Positions 25,314 through 37,344 of a stretch of 64,000 nucleotides of DNA are shown here, one piece after another. The notes beneath the pieces are model-generated. The model had not been told where the DNA came from. It ran no database searches and saw nothing but the letters and a program-made list of their open reading frames with translations. Location: assembly GCA_013399895.1 (NCBI GenBank), contig VXBA01001489.1, positions 932,276 through 996,275 on the forward strand. Reading direction: 5' to 3'. The stretch comes from Serilophus lunatus. Taxonomy: Eukaryota; Chordata; Aves; Passeriformes; Eurylaimidae. The translations under genes were made by a program, and so were the position numbers. Positions within the stretch are counted from its first letter, which is position 1. Every line of letters begins with the position of its first letter.

Positions 25314-28300
25314 GTGCAGTTGATTTTCTTCCCTTTCTAATAAGTAATTATTTTTTAGATTTACATTAATTTGTAGCTTCTTTCTGAAGGCTTTTCCAGT
25401 GCTAGAGTGATGGTCCCTAAATAACCCTCTAATCAGTCTTGTACCTTAACACAGGGAAGGCCAGTGTTGGCTTTAGACTTGTTTTACTATGGTTGTGTTT
25501 GTTCTTATCCCATACTTGATGTTTGTCTCTATATGTTTGTGTGTATGTGCATATATGGAGTTGATGCTTAAAAAAATGAAATGATAAACACAAACTAGAT
25601 AATTAATGTGGGAGACATGTTCAGCCTTTAGTCTTTCATTTCCTATTCTTCAATCACCTTTTAGATTTGTCAGGACATTTCCTTATCAGGCACATTGGTT
25701 GCTAATTATGAGTCCTCTGATTTGGTATTACGTGCACCACTTCTCCCTTGCAAGCTGTTTTGGTTGACAGCATCAAGCCAATTGAATACTCTGAGAAGAA
25801 TTTGTGCTGAGCATTGTGTTGAAGATTGTTGTCCAAATCCATTTTTAAAAAGAGTTGCCACCTTATAAACTTTGAAGGCTCTTGTTTCACTATAATGTTA
25901 TTCCCAAGGATGTGGTTTATACTCTTCATTGCAATTGTAAACTTCCAGACTTACTGGCCGTATTTCTCACTTGTGTAAGAGGCTGTCAGTCTTGTATTTG
26001 GCATTATGCAAGTTTTGTGAGTCAAAGACCTGTTGGTACCACTAGGTTTACTTAATTCTCCTTTGTCCCCTGTTTGGTTGTAGAGTTTTTGAAGTATTAG
26101 AGTTATTTTTTTGTCTTCCTCATATCTGGCTTGTGGAGCAGTAATCTCAATCTGCAGCCTCAGGAACCGATGCCTTTTGTTGAATTCACATGTGCTTAGA
26201 ATTTTTCCAAGTTTTTCAAATGAATTTATCATCCTTAAAAGCAGGCCTATTTCTGTGTAGGTATGTACGGTGGATTATGAATACAAATTAAGGGCAAATT
26301 TTGGATTCTTTGCTATTAAAATCTAGTCAGAAAAAGGAAAAAAAAAGCCTGATTTGAAAAATCTTGCAAGCATGTAGGCCTACTAAAGGAAGTCTCTGGT
26401 TGATCTACTGATTACTTTCATACAGAGTCTGGAATTAGAGAATAAGTATATGAAATATTTGCTCTTCTGTGATAGAGAAAATGAGAGTACTTTCAGGGTC
26501 ATACAATGATTTTGATGAGCATAGAAATTCAGTCCAAGTGATCAAGTTTACAATGTTTTTGAACATGATGATGATTTACCTTTCAGGTCAAAGGAGATTG
26601 TAACAATTGTCATGTGCAGTGAAATTACTTAGAGAATTAATAAAATATAATGGTAGATGTTTAAAAAGTCATTCTTATACTGATGAATAAAGATATTTGT
26701 CTTGCTTCCTATTGCATCTTAAGCAAAGATTATTAACAGTGTTAAAACAAGCAAATCATCAATACATTGTATATGTGAGACCATGATTGGTTATTGGGGA
26801 ATATGTGAAATGCAGTAAGGTCATGTTTTCCTAAGACTGGACTGATGAGGTGATTAAGTAATTTTTAATTTAATTTTTTTTTTAATTTTACCTTTGTGAC
26901 TGAAGTACTATGAAGAAAGAGAGGGTTTAACTTTGGTGATTAATCCTGCACAGCTCAAAAGCTATTTTTATCAGATTAATATGTAATCAGAACTTTTTTT
27001 GATGGGAGATATTGATGTGGTTTTGTACATATTTAATTAGGCAATTGTTACTGAAAGAATTTACATTCAAATGCTGCATTATGTCTTGATCTCCTTAGAA
27101 AAACAGCCTTAGTGAAGCAGTGACTGAATAGTCACTGATATAACTGACTGTTATATGAAGCTTTTTGAAAGCTGTGTTTGAAGTGAGATGTGTAAGATCT
27201 TCTAGCTATGGAAATACTACTCTGCACCTCTGCATGCAATCATATATGTGTGATTCTGTAATTTGTACACCTGGGTGGTAACTTTTAGGTTACGTCTGTC
27301 TGAAGGTACAACATCTCAAGTAGATCACAGCAAAGTAATCTTTATACAGATAAGTCCCTCTGTATGTATGGTCAGAAAGGTTTCATGCACTGCTGCAAGA
27401 GCTGTGTAATTTGGACTTGAACTATATGATAATACTTCTTGTACGTTAGATGAGAAATACATTTACACAAATTAATACTAAAAAAAAAAGAGAACATTTT
27501 TAAAATGTTCAGATAACTGACCTATCTAATGTTTGTATGTATTACTTTGTATATTGGGTGTATGTAAAGAGCAATCATAATTTATTGGCGATCTTACAGT
27601 CTGTTTTGGGCTCCAGCACAGGGTCATATAGCACCATCAGTTTTGTCCCCTACCTCCTACTCCAGTGGATTCATTTGAGTTTTGCCAATTGTGAGCATTG
27701 AGAAATCATTTCAAGATAAAAAGCTAAAGTTACAGCATTAATAATACAAGTCTGTTTCATTAAAAATGGGTTTCCTGGGAGAGAATGTATGTTTTGTTTA
27801 ATAGAGATATCTTTTGTATGTGATTGTTTAGTGTAATGAAGTACTAAAACGATCAAGTTACATGTTTCATTTTTTCCCACTTATAAAGACTGAGTTTTGG
27901 TGTTGACAACAAGGTTTAGAGAAGTTCTGAGTGCTGGTTACCCTTCTGTTGGTTGCGTTTGAATGCAGGTGGACACAGTTGCTATTTGGATGCATTGGGA
28001 GGGCTGGTAGTTACTGTAGCACTAGCAGTGACTCATTTTAGTAATGTCATACGTTTTCAGTATTTTATTTCAGGGCATGATTGCTTCATACATAAAATTC
28101 TCTCTGAAGTTAAATTTTTCTAGTTGTTTAATGCAAAAATTTGCATGGCTTAATACCATCTGTCTGTGATGGCAGATGTTTTTACCTGTAATCTTTACTG
28201 AAAGAGTGAAATTCAAGCATTCTTTACAAGAAATCAATTACATATAAAAAGACAGGGATCAAATATGAACTTAATTTTAACATTTTGAACAATTTCCACC

Positions 28301-28427
28301 AAAATCATCAATTAGGCTTTGTCTTCTATTAAAGTCTATTTTTAATGGAGGCAAGCTATTTTGCACATTTATATTCTACTATCATTTGTAAATTAAATCT
28401 GTAAGTAGCTATAAGTAACTTTTTTAA

Positions 28428-28441
28428 TTTTTTTTTTTTTT
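28428..28441. repeat. Poly-T run, 14 nt
   Basis: Simple T run, possibly with one variable unit. Nothing else is seen around it. Confidence 0.9.
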
Positions 28442-31400
28442 CATTTTATCCTTACATCACTGCCTTTGGAAATGGATCCAGTTAAAACTGTTTAGAAAAA
28501 GTTCTCTTCTTGCGCTGTGGGATGTTTCAGAAGCATACCCTGGGAATGTGTAAAGAACAGCTAATACCATGCTTACAGCAATGCACATATTCCAATCAGC
28601 ATGTCATAGACCCCATGCTGCAACAGTTTTCCTGCAGGCAATTATTTTGCTGTCTTCTACTGTTACATAGATAACATGATAAAGATCTCTGTAGGAAACT
28701 GAAGAAAATGAGAAATGTTTCTGTAAGACTTCGTAGTCAAGGATGTTTTATACAATGATCCTTTTCCCCACAGATACTGATACATGGACACACTGGCCTT
28801 TTAATTCTGTACATGTTCTTTTATTTATTTTATACTACTGTCCATTCAGATTTCACTCATTGAAAATAAAGTTATTTTAAACCAGAAATTGTGATTGCAT
28901 TCTCAAGCACAAATAATATCTTGAGTACTTTTGGGTTGGTTATTTTTGTTTCTTCTGTTATTTTTCCTAAAATCTGTTCTACTCTTTTTATTCTAAACTT
29001 CTCTAATGTGTTTATTTCTTCATCAGACTAAACATTGCCCCTCGCCCCCCTAAATAAATATGTGAATTATGAATTTGCATAGAATTCTGCCAGTGGAATG
29101 TTCCTTAATTGGAGCTTGTCATTAAAATGGATGGCCTTTTTTGATTTCAGCCATAGTGTGGAACAGGGTCATTTGGGTATTCAATGTCAGTTTTGAACTT
29201 CCCCAATAAAATGTAGCAAATTGAGGTGAATTGATGTAGTAGAAACCATTGCACATCACTGAGCACTTGTTTGTTTGTGTCTTTGCTTTTGTGATACTGT
29301 GCCATTTTTATTAGAACAGTGCCTGGGTGCTTTCACAGTGCAGCTCCTTGTTCAGCGTACACCTCATTTAAATCAAGAAGTACCAGCTAATATATTATAT
29401 CCAAAAATACATTTCTTAGCTGATTTAATGAAAATGTATTTTAATGTAGCTTGAAGTAATTAGACCTTTCTCTTTGAAATATTTGGTTGGAGAATTTAAA
29501 GTTTGACTCAGTTGTTTTACATAGGGTAAATGCTACCAGGGTATAATTGAAGTATGATTGACTTGTCTTACATAGTTAATTAGATTTTTTTTTTAATTTC
29601 AAAACTTTATTATCTGACTTTAGAAGAGATGACTTAGTGATGTATTGGAAGCACAATAAGATTGCAAATTAGGCTAGAAGTAGCTTATATATTTAAAGAA
29701 CATATGAAAAATATTGAATATTTATTTTGCATTTAAGAGGCATATGTAAATGCTAGAGATCAGTCTGTTTAAGCCACAGAAAAGCATAATGGTCTCAAAT
29801 GTCTCTTAGAAAGGAGAGCCAGAACAAGTCACCTGAATGAGTACTTCCTAAAAGTGCTACTTTTATTTCTGTAATGGCTGACCTTGTGGTTCTGTGACAT
29901 TATAATTGGGCACTCTAGTTTCTTTTAGTGAAAGAATTGGATATTCTGAAATGCTCTATCTGTTACTTTATAGGGTCATCCAAACTAGAGCAGAGAGAAC
30001 TTGATAATGGTTGCCTTTCCATCTCTGATTTTTTTGTTGTTCTTCCCTGTGGAATAATAAGAATTTTACTTAGAGCAGTGAATTTATGTCAAACCTGTGT
30101 TCTTTTCAAAAGGGCCTGTCTTGACATCCTTTGTGCTTGGGGAACACATCTGTGATGGACAGTAATTGGAACTATTAAAAGATATTTTTAAAAGCCGTAT
30201 TGTATTTTCTGGGGGAATTGTCATTCTAACTTGATAATCCATCTGTACTAGAAAAATCAGAATTTAGTTTTTCCAAATATTGATGCTGGAGTGTTTTTTC
30301 TGTCCAAGTTGCTTCATACAACCTAGCTTCACAAACTGCTGTGGTTTTCTGACAGCTTGTTGCAGGTAGTTCAGTCACAGGATGGAAAATCTTTTGATGA
30401 GTGTTTAAAGTTTTATTTCAGCTAATTTTATGCTTCCTCAGTTTAGAGGTCTGCATTTTGAGGCAATCCTTTTAAGAGCAAATTATAGCTATTGCTGAGA
30501 AACAAGATACATATTTTTTTGGATGTGATTCATCTGATTTATTTTAGGTTTCTAGTTCAGAACAAGGCAGATAATACTCTGTCGCTACTTGTTCTTCTGT
30601 GTTGACTGCGAGGGTAGGTAAAGATGCCCACCTTCCATGGTTATGTGTATCTTCAGTGTTTTAGTTGGTTTAAATCCTGCTGTGAGAATATAGTGTGAAA
30701 TGGCAGATTTTGTAAGACAGGGACAAAAAAAAGAGGTAGGATAAGAAAGATGAGAAAGGGAAGATAAAGTCTTTTTCGTTTGTTATCTTTTCATACCCAC
30801 CTGTAGAAGGGTTACTGTGTTATGCTATGGTTTATAGCTTCTTTTTTTGTCCAGAAATGTGATAGCAGTATCATGAAAAGGTGCTCCAAGGCAAGAAATT
30901 TGCAAAGGAATACATTATCTTAGTAGTTGTAATCTCATTCTTTCAGCAAATATTTAGTACGGGAGGGCCTGAAGACTGCTTCATTGAAGGGGAAGTTTAG
31001 TATACATTTGTGTTTTATATAAATATGAGGAACTCTGGTTTATTGTTTTTTTCTATATACATAGTGAGGCAGAGAGTGAAAGGACTACTTCTTTTTTTTT
31101 GCTATTCAAAATACTAAAATAAAAATTAAAAATATTTGAGTTTTTTTTTTGCACTGGTTTCTTAATAAACTGTATAGCTATAAGACGTTTTTGTGAGTTA
31201 ACGTGTAAGGTATACCAAAAAAATTTCATCCTGTAGAGGATACATCATTAATTTTCTGTCTGGAAAAGTTTTTCTTTTCTAAATTCATGTGAATATTCAT
31301 CCGTAATTTTGATTTCTGAACTGTTGAAAAGGGCTACTGTACTGAAAATGGTGGAGTTTTCTTGTTTTATATCTCAAAGTACTTCAGGTTGGAGGTAGAT

Positions 31401-32036
31401 AGAAAGAAAAAGACTTGATATTCTTGAGGCGTTTATATGGAACTTGTCATCTTAAATCAACTTTTATTGGTCCAGGTTAAGTCTAATAAATCTTGTGTGT
31501 ACTCTTAGTAATTTTTCTGTTAGTGGACTTAGTAAAGGACATACTGACATTTCTTTGTTCCTTTTTCTGGACTTTCAAGGACCTTTCTGTTGTATTTTTT
31601 CACTACAAAACTGGCATTTCAATTTGGGTTAATTTTTCCAAATATACATCACCTTAGCTAATGGTCTAAACTGCGTTAGGTTTCTTCATTGTTAGATGTT
31701 TTGGTTCTTTGATTGATCCTGGCTTGTTTGCCTTCCTTCAATACTTTCTTGTTATCTCCATTGTATTCACCATCTTTACCATGAAAATACTCTTATAAAA
31801 TGCTAGACTCATCTCTTAACAAGTTTATTGTGGAGAAGTGAGATTTAGTAAGTGAAATGAAGCGAGGTTTGTTCAAGAAGCTGCCTTTAATGAGAAGTGT
31901 CTAATAGAGGGGAGAATGGATTGCTCTATGTCTGAGTCCAGGGGAAGAAAAAAGAAAAGGGAAAGGGAGAAAGTTTCTCTAAACTTAATAACAAGCTTCT
32001 TAGTCTCTATGAATTAGCATTATATGTTATACTAAA

Positions 32037-32246
32037 TTACCATATCAAAACAAACTATCATCAATTTGAGTTATCATGTGTAGCCCCATCACTGGCTCTG
32101 AGAAGAGTCCACAGCAATCTGCAGGGATCTCAGGGCTCTCCCACTCGGCACACAGCCTGGCACAGGCTGGGCAGCAGGAGCCCCAAGGATAGCAGAGGCT
32201 TGCATTACTTAATATATCAAAACAGAAGCTATCAACAGTTTAACAT
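32037..32246. repeat. Imperfect direct repeat (about 40 bp, copies at 32037-32076 and 32208-32246)
   Basis: Both copies share the pattern atatcaaaaca...ctatca...agtt.a.cat. They lie about 170 bp apart at the low-coordinate edge of the ERV remnant, the first apparently just outside the GC-richer sequence and the second within it. The similarity is moderate and was judged by eye. It may mark a boundary duplication or a second, unrelated LTR. Confidence 0.4.
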
Positions 32247-33297
32247 CGAAGGAAAAAAGTTGTCTAAAAGTTTACTGCTGCTCCCAGCAAAAGCAGAGTC
32301 TGCTCCTGAACTTCTGCACTGAGCAGCAGTGACCCTTCCATGGCTGGAAGCTGGGGGTTACATGCCTCTCCCGGCAGCTCCAAAGTCAGAAGGAGAAGAG
32401 AAACAAGGGAATTACAGTGGAATTACAAAACCACAGAAACCACAGCTTGGAGATGAGATGAAGGGAGTTGCCGTGAAGAACTGAGGGGAGTTGACTTCAG
32501 CCAGAAGTAACCAGGAGATGGGCCAAACTCAAAAGGCAATGAAAAGTGGTCTATCTCCTGGCTTATCCACCTCTATGGAGTCAGGCAGGATTCCAGACAC
32601 AGCCCGATCCTTTCTGGATGGTGCAAAGATATTTCTCCAGTTTTTTAAGCTGCTCCAGCAACTCTTTTTGTACTCTGCTGCTTGATGGCATGGATGCAGC
32701 CATGTTGCCTGGCCATGTGGTCTCTGAAGGAGGCCATGCTGTTGTACAGCCAGTCCTAGGTAGGAGGGAGGAGGCCGTCCCTTGGTGATGTCATCTCCTT
32801 CACCTCGGAAGAGAAGGTAGACAAGGCCTGTTGCCATCTTGAGCACATGGCCGTTATCTCTCAAGCCATATTTCAGGTTCCTTGTGGGTAATCTGGGGTG
32901 TACGGAAGTCCCAGAACCACAAAAACCGTGTCTTTTTATAGCAGAGAGATTGGGGAATGTGCCCATGCTGGCACGAGCCGGCATGATGAAATTAAGCAGC
33001 CCTTTTGCAGGTACAAAGTTTTGGCCTCTGGAAAAGCTCTTTAAAAAGGTATCTCATCTCCCCTCTCGCTGATCAAGGCCCCTTAAAACAGCCAGCCAAG
33101 TAGCCCTGGCTTTAGAGAAGTTCTAGGGTTTTGAAACAGTCAGCAAGCCAGCCCTGGCTTTCTGAAGAAGTCCCAAGGGCCAAACTTAAACAAGGACCAA
33201 CAGCTCCAGTCCCAAAGCAATCTCTTAGCCTAATATAGGGGTACTGTTTCTAAGAAAGGGTGGGGAATTCTTCTCAGATGGGTCACCTTCAGTAAAT

Positions 33298-33303
33298 ACT
33301 CAC
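33298..33303 (-). promoter_or_regulatory. Candidate splice donor in the ERV leader
   Basis: The minus strand reads CACCTG|GTGAGT, a near-perfect donor about 315 bp after the primer binding site, where retroviruses place their major splice donor. Inferred from position and consensus only. Confidence 0.5.
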
Positions 33304-33400
33304 CAGGTGCCGAAAAGATGTGTTTTCTTTGGGGTTTCTTCTTTTTTCTGGGTAGATTTCTTCAATACAACGAGGATGTCCTGTGATTGGCTCCTCCACT

Positions 33401-33570
33401 TCCCTGAACGCTGCAGTTCAGTATTTCCCAGCTTAGAATTTCTTCCAGCTGCAGTTCTTTGAATGCTATGGTACAGATTTTCCCCAGTTTAGAATTTATT
33501 CCAGCTGGCATTTACCTGAACGCTACAGTTCAGAATTTCCCCAGCTGAGAATTTCTTCCAGCTGGATTTT
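33401..33570 (-). repeat. Triplicated 55-57 bp repeat in the ERV leader
   Basis: Three imperfect head-to-tail copies, each holding (plus strand) CTGAACGCT or TTGAATGCT, then a 'ttcagaatttccccagct' type block and 'agaatttcttccagctg'. The anchor word starts at 33404, 33459 and 33516, giving periods of 55 and 57. It sits between the primer site and the splice donor, where packaging and leader signals lie in retroviruses. Confidence 0.88.
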
Positions 33571-33615
33571 TAGCCACCGCCCTGTCGTCCATCCCGACAT
33601 CCAGGTTGAAGATTT

Positions 33616-33633
33616 GCCCCACGTTGGGTGTGA
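33616..33633 (-). other. Retroviral primer binding site, tRNA-Lys1,2 type
   Basis: The minus strand reads TCACACCCAACGTGGGGC. The 13 bases CCCAACGTGGGGC equal the 3' part of the Lys1,2-type site, and by my count 15 of 18 positions match overall. It lies two bases from the LTR end, as usual. Mismatches are confined to the part nearest the LTR. Confidence 0.75.
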
Positions 33634-33635
33634 TT

Positions 33636-33926
33636 TGTGGCTTCCCGGGTCCCCCCAAAGACACACGACCACACAGATGTAGTGTCAAAGGAGAAATCTG
33701 TTTATTGTTTACACGAATATTTTTTAAAGTCTACATGTAGTTTATACTTTTCTAACCACTGAGAAGCAATTCTCATATCGCTTCTCTCTCGTCCAATCAG
33801 ACACTGCTGTATTGTACAAGCATCTTCCTTACATGGCATGGTCAGTCCTTTCAGTTCAGCTCCTGAGTCTTAGATTCCACCTGCCATCTCTGACTTACAA
33901 TAAACATTCACTGGCATTTCCCTACA
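33636..33926 (-). mobile_element. LTR of the antisense ERV remnant (5' LTR by position)
   Basis: On the minus strand it starts TGTAGGGAAATG and ends GGGAAGCCACA, so it has the TG...CA ends of an LTR, about 291 bp. A TATAAA box lies at 33741-33746 and an AATAAA poly-A signal at 33701-33706 (both minus strand), the order and spacing expected for U3-R-U5 with a short R. It is followed directly by the primer binding site. The exact ends were chosen from the TG/CA rule and the primer site position. Confidence 0.78.
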
Positions 33927-34535
33927 GGACCTGACCAGCAAGGGGAGCATTACCTCCCACTTTCTGTCTATGTTACCCCCATTTTCCATTTAGCATTGTG
34001 AGAATTTTCTGTCCTTTGTGGGTAATCCTCCCTTCTTTTTATTAGAAGGAATATGCTGCTCACGTGGGGTAGGGATTTTCTTCCTCCTTACAAAGTGATC
34101 TGCTATTAAATAAATGTGCTGTTGCAGTCTGCTGCTCACTCTTCATTATTTTGCAAGGCAGTGTTATATCTGAGATTATTATACTGGTTATTTGAAATAT
34201 GTGGAATACTTTTTTATCTGGGTTTGTCAAACTGTGCTCCAAAGCAAAGGTGGCATTCCTTTAATGATCAGTAAAGGACTACTGGTACATTGTTTACCAC
34301 ACTGCCACCTCTGAGATAATCGTGTGTTACTTTATGGAGTCTCTGTTACTATGCCCTGTTTTATTTATCAGATTTCCTTGATAAGTAAATGTCTTAACTA
34401 ATACTTTATTAGCACAACCTAATCTTATCCTTCAGCTATTAATATTTCATAATCCAAAACCAATGATCTTTTAGGAGATGCACGCCCACATACAGACACC
34501 AAAGCAAACAAGGATGTTTGGTAACACCTTGTGAC

Positions 34536-34572
34536 CAGTGTCTACTAGTAGCTCTACTAGCAGTAGACACTG
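34536..34572. repeat. Imperfect palindrome / potential hairpin
   Basis: CAGTGTCTACT (34536-34546) pairs exactly with AGTAGACACTG (34562-34572). The 15-base middle contains a second inverted pair (CTAGTAG against CTACTAG). No mobile-element flanks seen. Confidence 0.75.
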
Positions 34573-35795
34573 ATGTGTTGAAATTATTTTAAAATGTATG
34601 TAATAATAATGGCTATTATTGATTAACAAATAAGAGCTTTAAGGTAACATAATCAAATGTGACAACCTAAGGATATACTTAGGCATCTGTAATTACATGC
34701 TGCAAAGCAAAGAGATAGGTAATAGAGGAGTTTTAAGATACTATATATTTTTAGTTTTCTTTTCTTATTCTGTGCTACCTTGCAGCTGTGTAGTGGAGGA
34801 AACTCCTTCTTTGGTATTTCCTGCATTGTTTGTGTAGAATTAAGCACCTCTCTTCTGCACCTCCCTCTCCTTGAGAATAAAGCAGGGCCGGAACAGATGC
34901 TCCTTTGATACTTATCTTGATACAGTAAGACACTGTGAGCTGCTGCAAGAAGGAAGCTTCAGCATTAATATGAGCTGAGAATGCTCTGAGTAAAACTCTC
35001 TTCTGGAGCTGTATGGGAGCTTTGGGAGTTAGGTGGCAAGACAGCACATTCTGTGTTCTTTTCAAAATGGATTAATTCAGATGCTGTGCTTTAAAAAGAC
35101 AATGTAGCTTAGGTGGTAAAATTTTGGTGCATGTTGAAATGTGAATTTCTTTTAACGCATTTGTGCAAAATATGGTTTCCATGAATAAAACATCATTGGG
35201 ATTCTGTGCTTTTCCTGTGTTGAGAATCACAGTTTTTTAGGAGGGAAGGATGAGAATCATCTGTTTCCTTTTGTCTGATCTCCAAATACTCTCCTGAAAA
35301 ACAAATCCTCCTTGAAGGACTGTAGTCTGCTTTCTAAATAAATTTCAGTGGTTTTCTAAAAAGTACTTTTCAAGTCGTTTTCTTCTGTGAAGACTGGCGA
35401 CATAATTACACATTCTGTGCGTGATGCAGATGTAGCCATCTTCTTCAGAGATTGTTCATATATAGCTTGAGGGCTTTCAAAGTGCTTCTGGTCCTCTTTC
35501 AGGTGTGAAATGTTTAGAATAAAGTAATTTATTATATATTAATTCAGGTTAACCAGGCGTGATTTGAGATTTTCACAGTCTGCAAGAAATTAAGTTTTCA
35601 TTAACATTTAAAGCCATTAGATGACACAGTTGAGCAATAAATGATTCATTTAGTCCCTGTTAAAGTAAATGTGCATTGAAGTTTCTGATGAGAAGATAAG
35701 TGGTGGCTGTCTCTGTTTTCAATTATTTTCCTCATCCTTGCTTTATTTATTCTGTGCACTTCATTGACTTGTCTTTCTCTCTTTTCCTGAAACAG

Positions 35796-35905
35796 AAGAA
35801 GAAGAAGTGGAAAATTTTGATGTTTCCAGTCTGCCTGAAGAAGTGCTGCAGAATATAGAGGCTGACAGTTACTGGTGCATGAGCAAGTTGCTTGATGGCA
35901 TTCAG
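35796..35905 (+). CDS. TBC1D22A: TBC1D22A exon (d): acidic linker plus NIEADSYWCMSKLLDGIQ
   Basis: 110 nt: two bases complete the split codon, then 36 codons (phase 1 in, phase 0 out). The split codon gives E, followed by EEEVENFDVSSLPEEVLQ and then NIEADSYWCMSKLLDGIQ. The acceptor has a long pyrimidine tract ending tgaaacag. The donor CAG|gtaaat lacks the usual +5 G. The second half is the highly conserved TBC helix around WCMSKLLDGIQ. The first half is a variable acidic loop. Its ENFDV wording recalls TBC1D22B more than mammalian TBC1D22A, although neighbouring exons are clearly A-type; I read this as variation in a loosely constrained loop. The exon lies 23 kb after exon (c), which is itself out of frame alone, so (c) and (d) would have to be skipped together to keep frame. 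Confidence 0.96.
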
Positions 35906-37344
35906 GTAAATTGATTTTTCCTGTCTGTAAGTAGTGGAGTTAACCAGTTAATGTCATAACTTTGGAATACTGTAAGGTTGTTAAGAAAGAGTACATCTGT
36001 GAAAAATAGGGGAGAAGTTGATTTTCCCATTCAAGAAATCCATTGCTAGTTTGGCACAGAAAGGAAAGAGTGGAAAATGAAAAAAATAATTACACAACTT
36101 CTTTTCATGAAAATGTCTGCATGTTTCATTGTGGTATGAGGATATTCTAGAGCAGAGTTGAAATGTCCAATTCTAGAGTCATGTTTTGTACCTCAGTCAC
36201 CAAGCATGAAGAATGTTTGCTCAAGATCTCACTGAGATGATGAAAAGCTGTCTCATTTATTAATTTTTAAATCACTAATATAGCAACAAATAAATGATTG
36301 CTGTCTTAATAGCTCCCGAAATTATCTTCATATTTTTAAAATATGAATTTAAAACTTGGTGTTTATGCTACTTCATTCTTTGAGTTTTTTCTGTGTAGAG
36401 AGGCTATTAATGCAGGCACAATTTTCTGTTAAATGTAGCAAGTTACAGTCTAATAATGGTGGATTTGTGTGCACATGTTTGCATACATAGGCATATAAGT
36501 GAAGATTAGAAGTATCTACAACATTCCTATGACTTATATTTTAATATGACTGTTTCATTGGCTGAGTTGTATTGGCTGAGGCATATTGCGAATTGAAACT
36601 TGTAACATAGTTCATGTTTGACAAAATTGTTATAAAATTAACAGCAGAAGTCTTTAATTTCTTTTGAGTGTATTTTTCCTGGTTAAAGGTCAAATAGCTC
36701 AATGTTTTGTGTAGTGTTGTTGAAATACAGAGTCATTTTCTCATGTTGGTTCTGGTAAAAAATGCTGGTTTCCTTATTTCAGTGTCTCAGAACTGCTGAA
36801 TTTTAAAATACTTGGCCATATAGCAAAAATATGTGAAAAGTTATAAAGAAAAAAAGTGAGAACTTGAAATCTATTGGAAAGTTAAAAAGCCAGGTAAACA
36901 AGTGCAAGCCCTCCAACCATTTCACCTGTTTCTGGAACATTGTCTGTCATTGGCCTGCTGCTCTATTTTTTTTCTAGGGAAGGAAATTTAGAGCTTAGGT
37001 CATTTCTCCTTAACATTCTGTTTTCATACAAACCCATCAAGTATTGATAAACAAAATATGGAACCTAATTCTAATAGAATTAAATTACATTGATGAAAAT
37101 TTAAGCTTTTATGTAAATGTAAATGGAATGGTGTTGGATATATTCAAGGAAGCACTCATCTATCAAAAGCAGGCTTGAAGGATTATGCTAGTGGTGTGAC
37201 TAATGATGTTACAGTTAATTCACTGCAACTGCAGAGTGGTGCTGAAATAGATTTTCTTGTCCCCTTCTCATGTTTCTTTTCTGTGATGTTACCACTCTAC
37301 TTGCCAGACAGAGCAGTCATGTATTTGCAGGTTGAGATGGCTGG

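Larger units (their letters stand above)
32070..33926 (-). mobile_element. Endogenous-retrovirus remnant (tRNA-Lys primed), antisense to the gene
   Basis: Reading the minus strand from 33926 downward there is a TG...CA-bounded LTR, a primer binding site resembling that for tRNA-Lys1,2, a leader with three tandem repeats and a consensus splice donor, then about 1.2 kb of internal sequence. A Lys primer is typical of beta-retrovirus-like ERVK elements. No gag, protease, reverse transcriptase or envelope domain is recognisable; minus-strand frames are broken, the longest being a 151-codon ORF at 32529-32984 of unknown nature. I cannot find a second copy of the LTR at the low-coordinate end, so the element is either truncated or a non-autonomous derivative. 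The lower boundary is a guess based on the shift to GC-richer sequence. Confidence 0.75.
12532..35795 (+). other. TBC1D22A: Largest intron, between exons (c) and (d)
   Basis: 23,264 bp. From 12532 to about 32070 I see no recognisable transposable element, only simple repeats, poly-T runs (20742-20755, 28428-28441), small palindromes and a possible regulatory stretch at 17120-17400. An ERV remnant occupies about 32070-33926. ORFs in this intron (up to 117 codons, minus strand 18463-18816) have no recognisable family. Confidence 0.88.

Noticed and set aside
31942..31972. Purine-rich tract (ggggaagaaaaaag...) as a retroviral polypurine tract
   Set aside because: It is purine-rich on the + strand, while the ERV reads on the minus strand, and no LTR follows it in the right direction.
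32529..32984. 151-codon minus-strand ORF in the ERV remnant as a gene
   Set aside because: No recognisable domain; other minus-strand frames are broken and it lies inside repeat-derived sequence. Kept only as part of the element.
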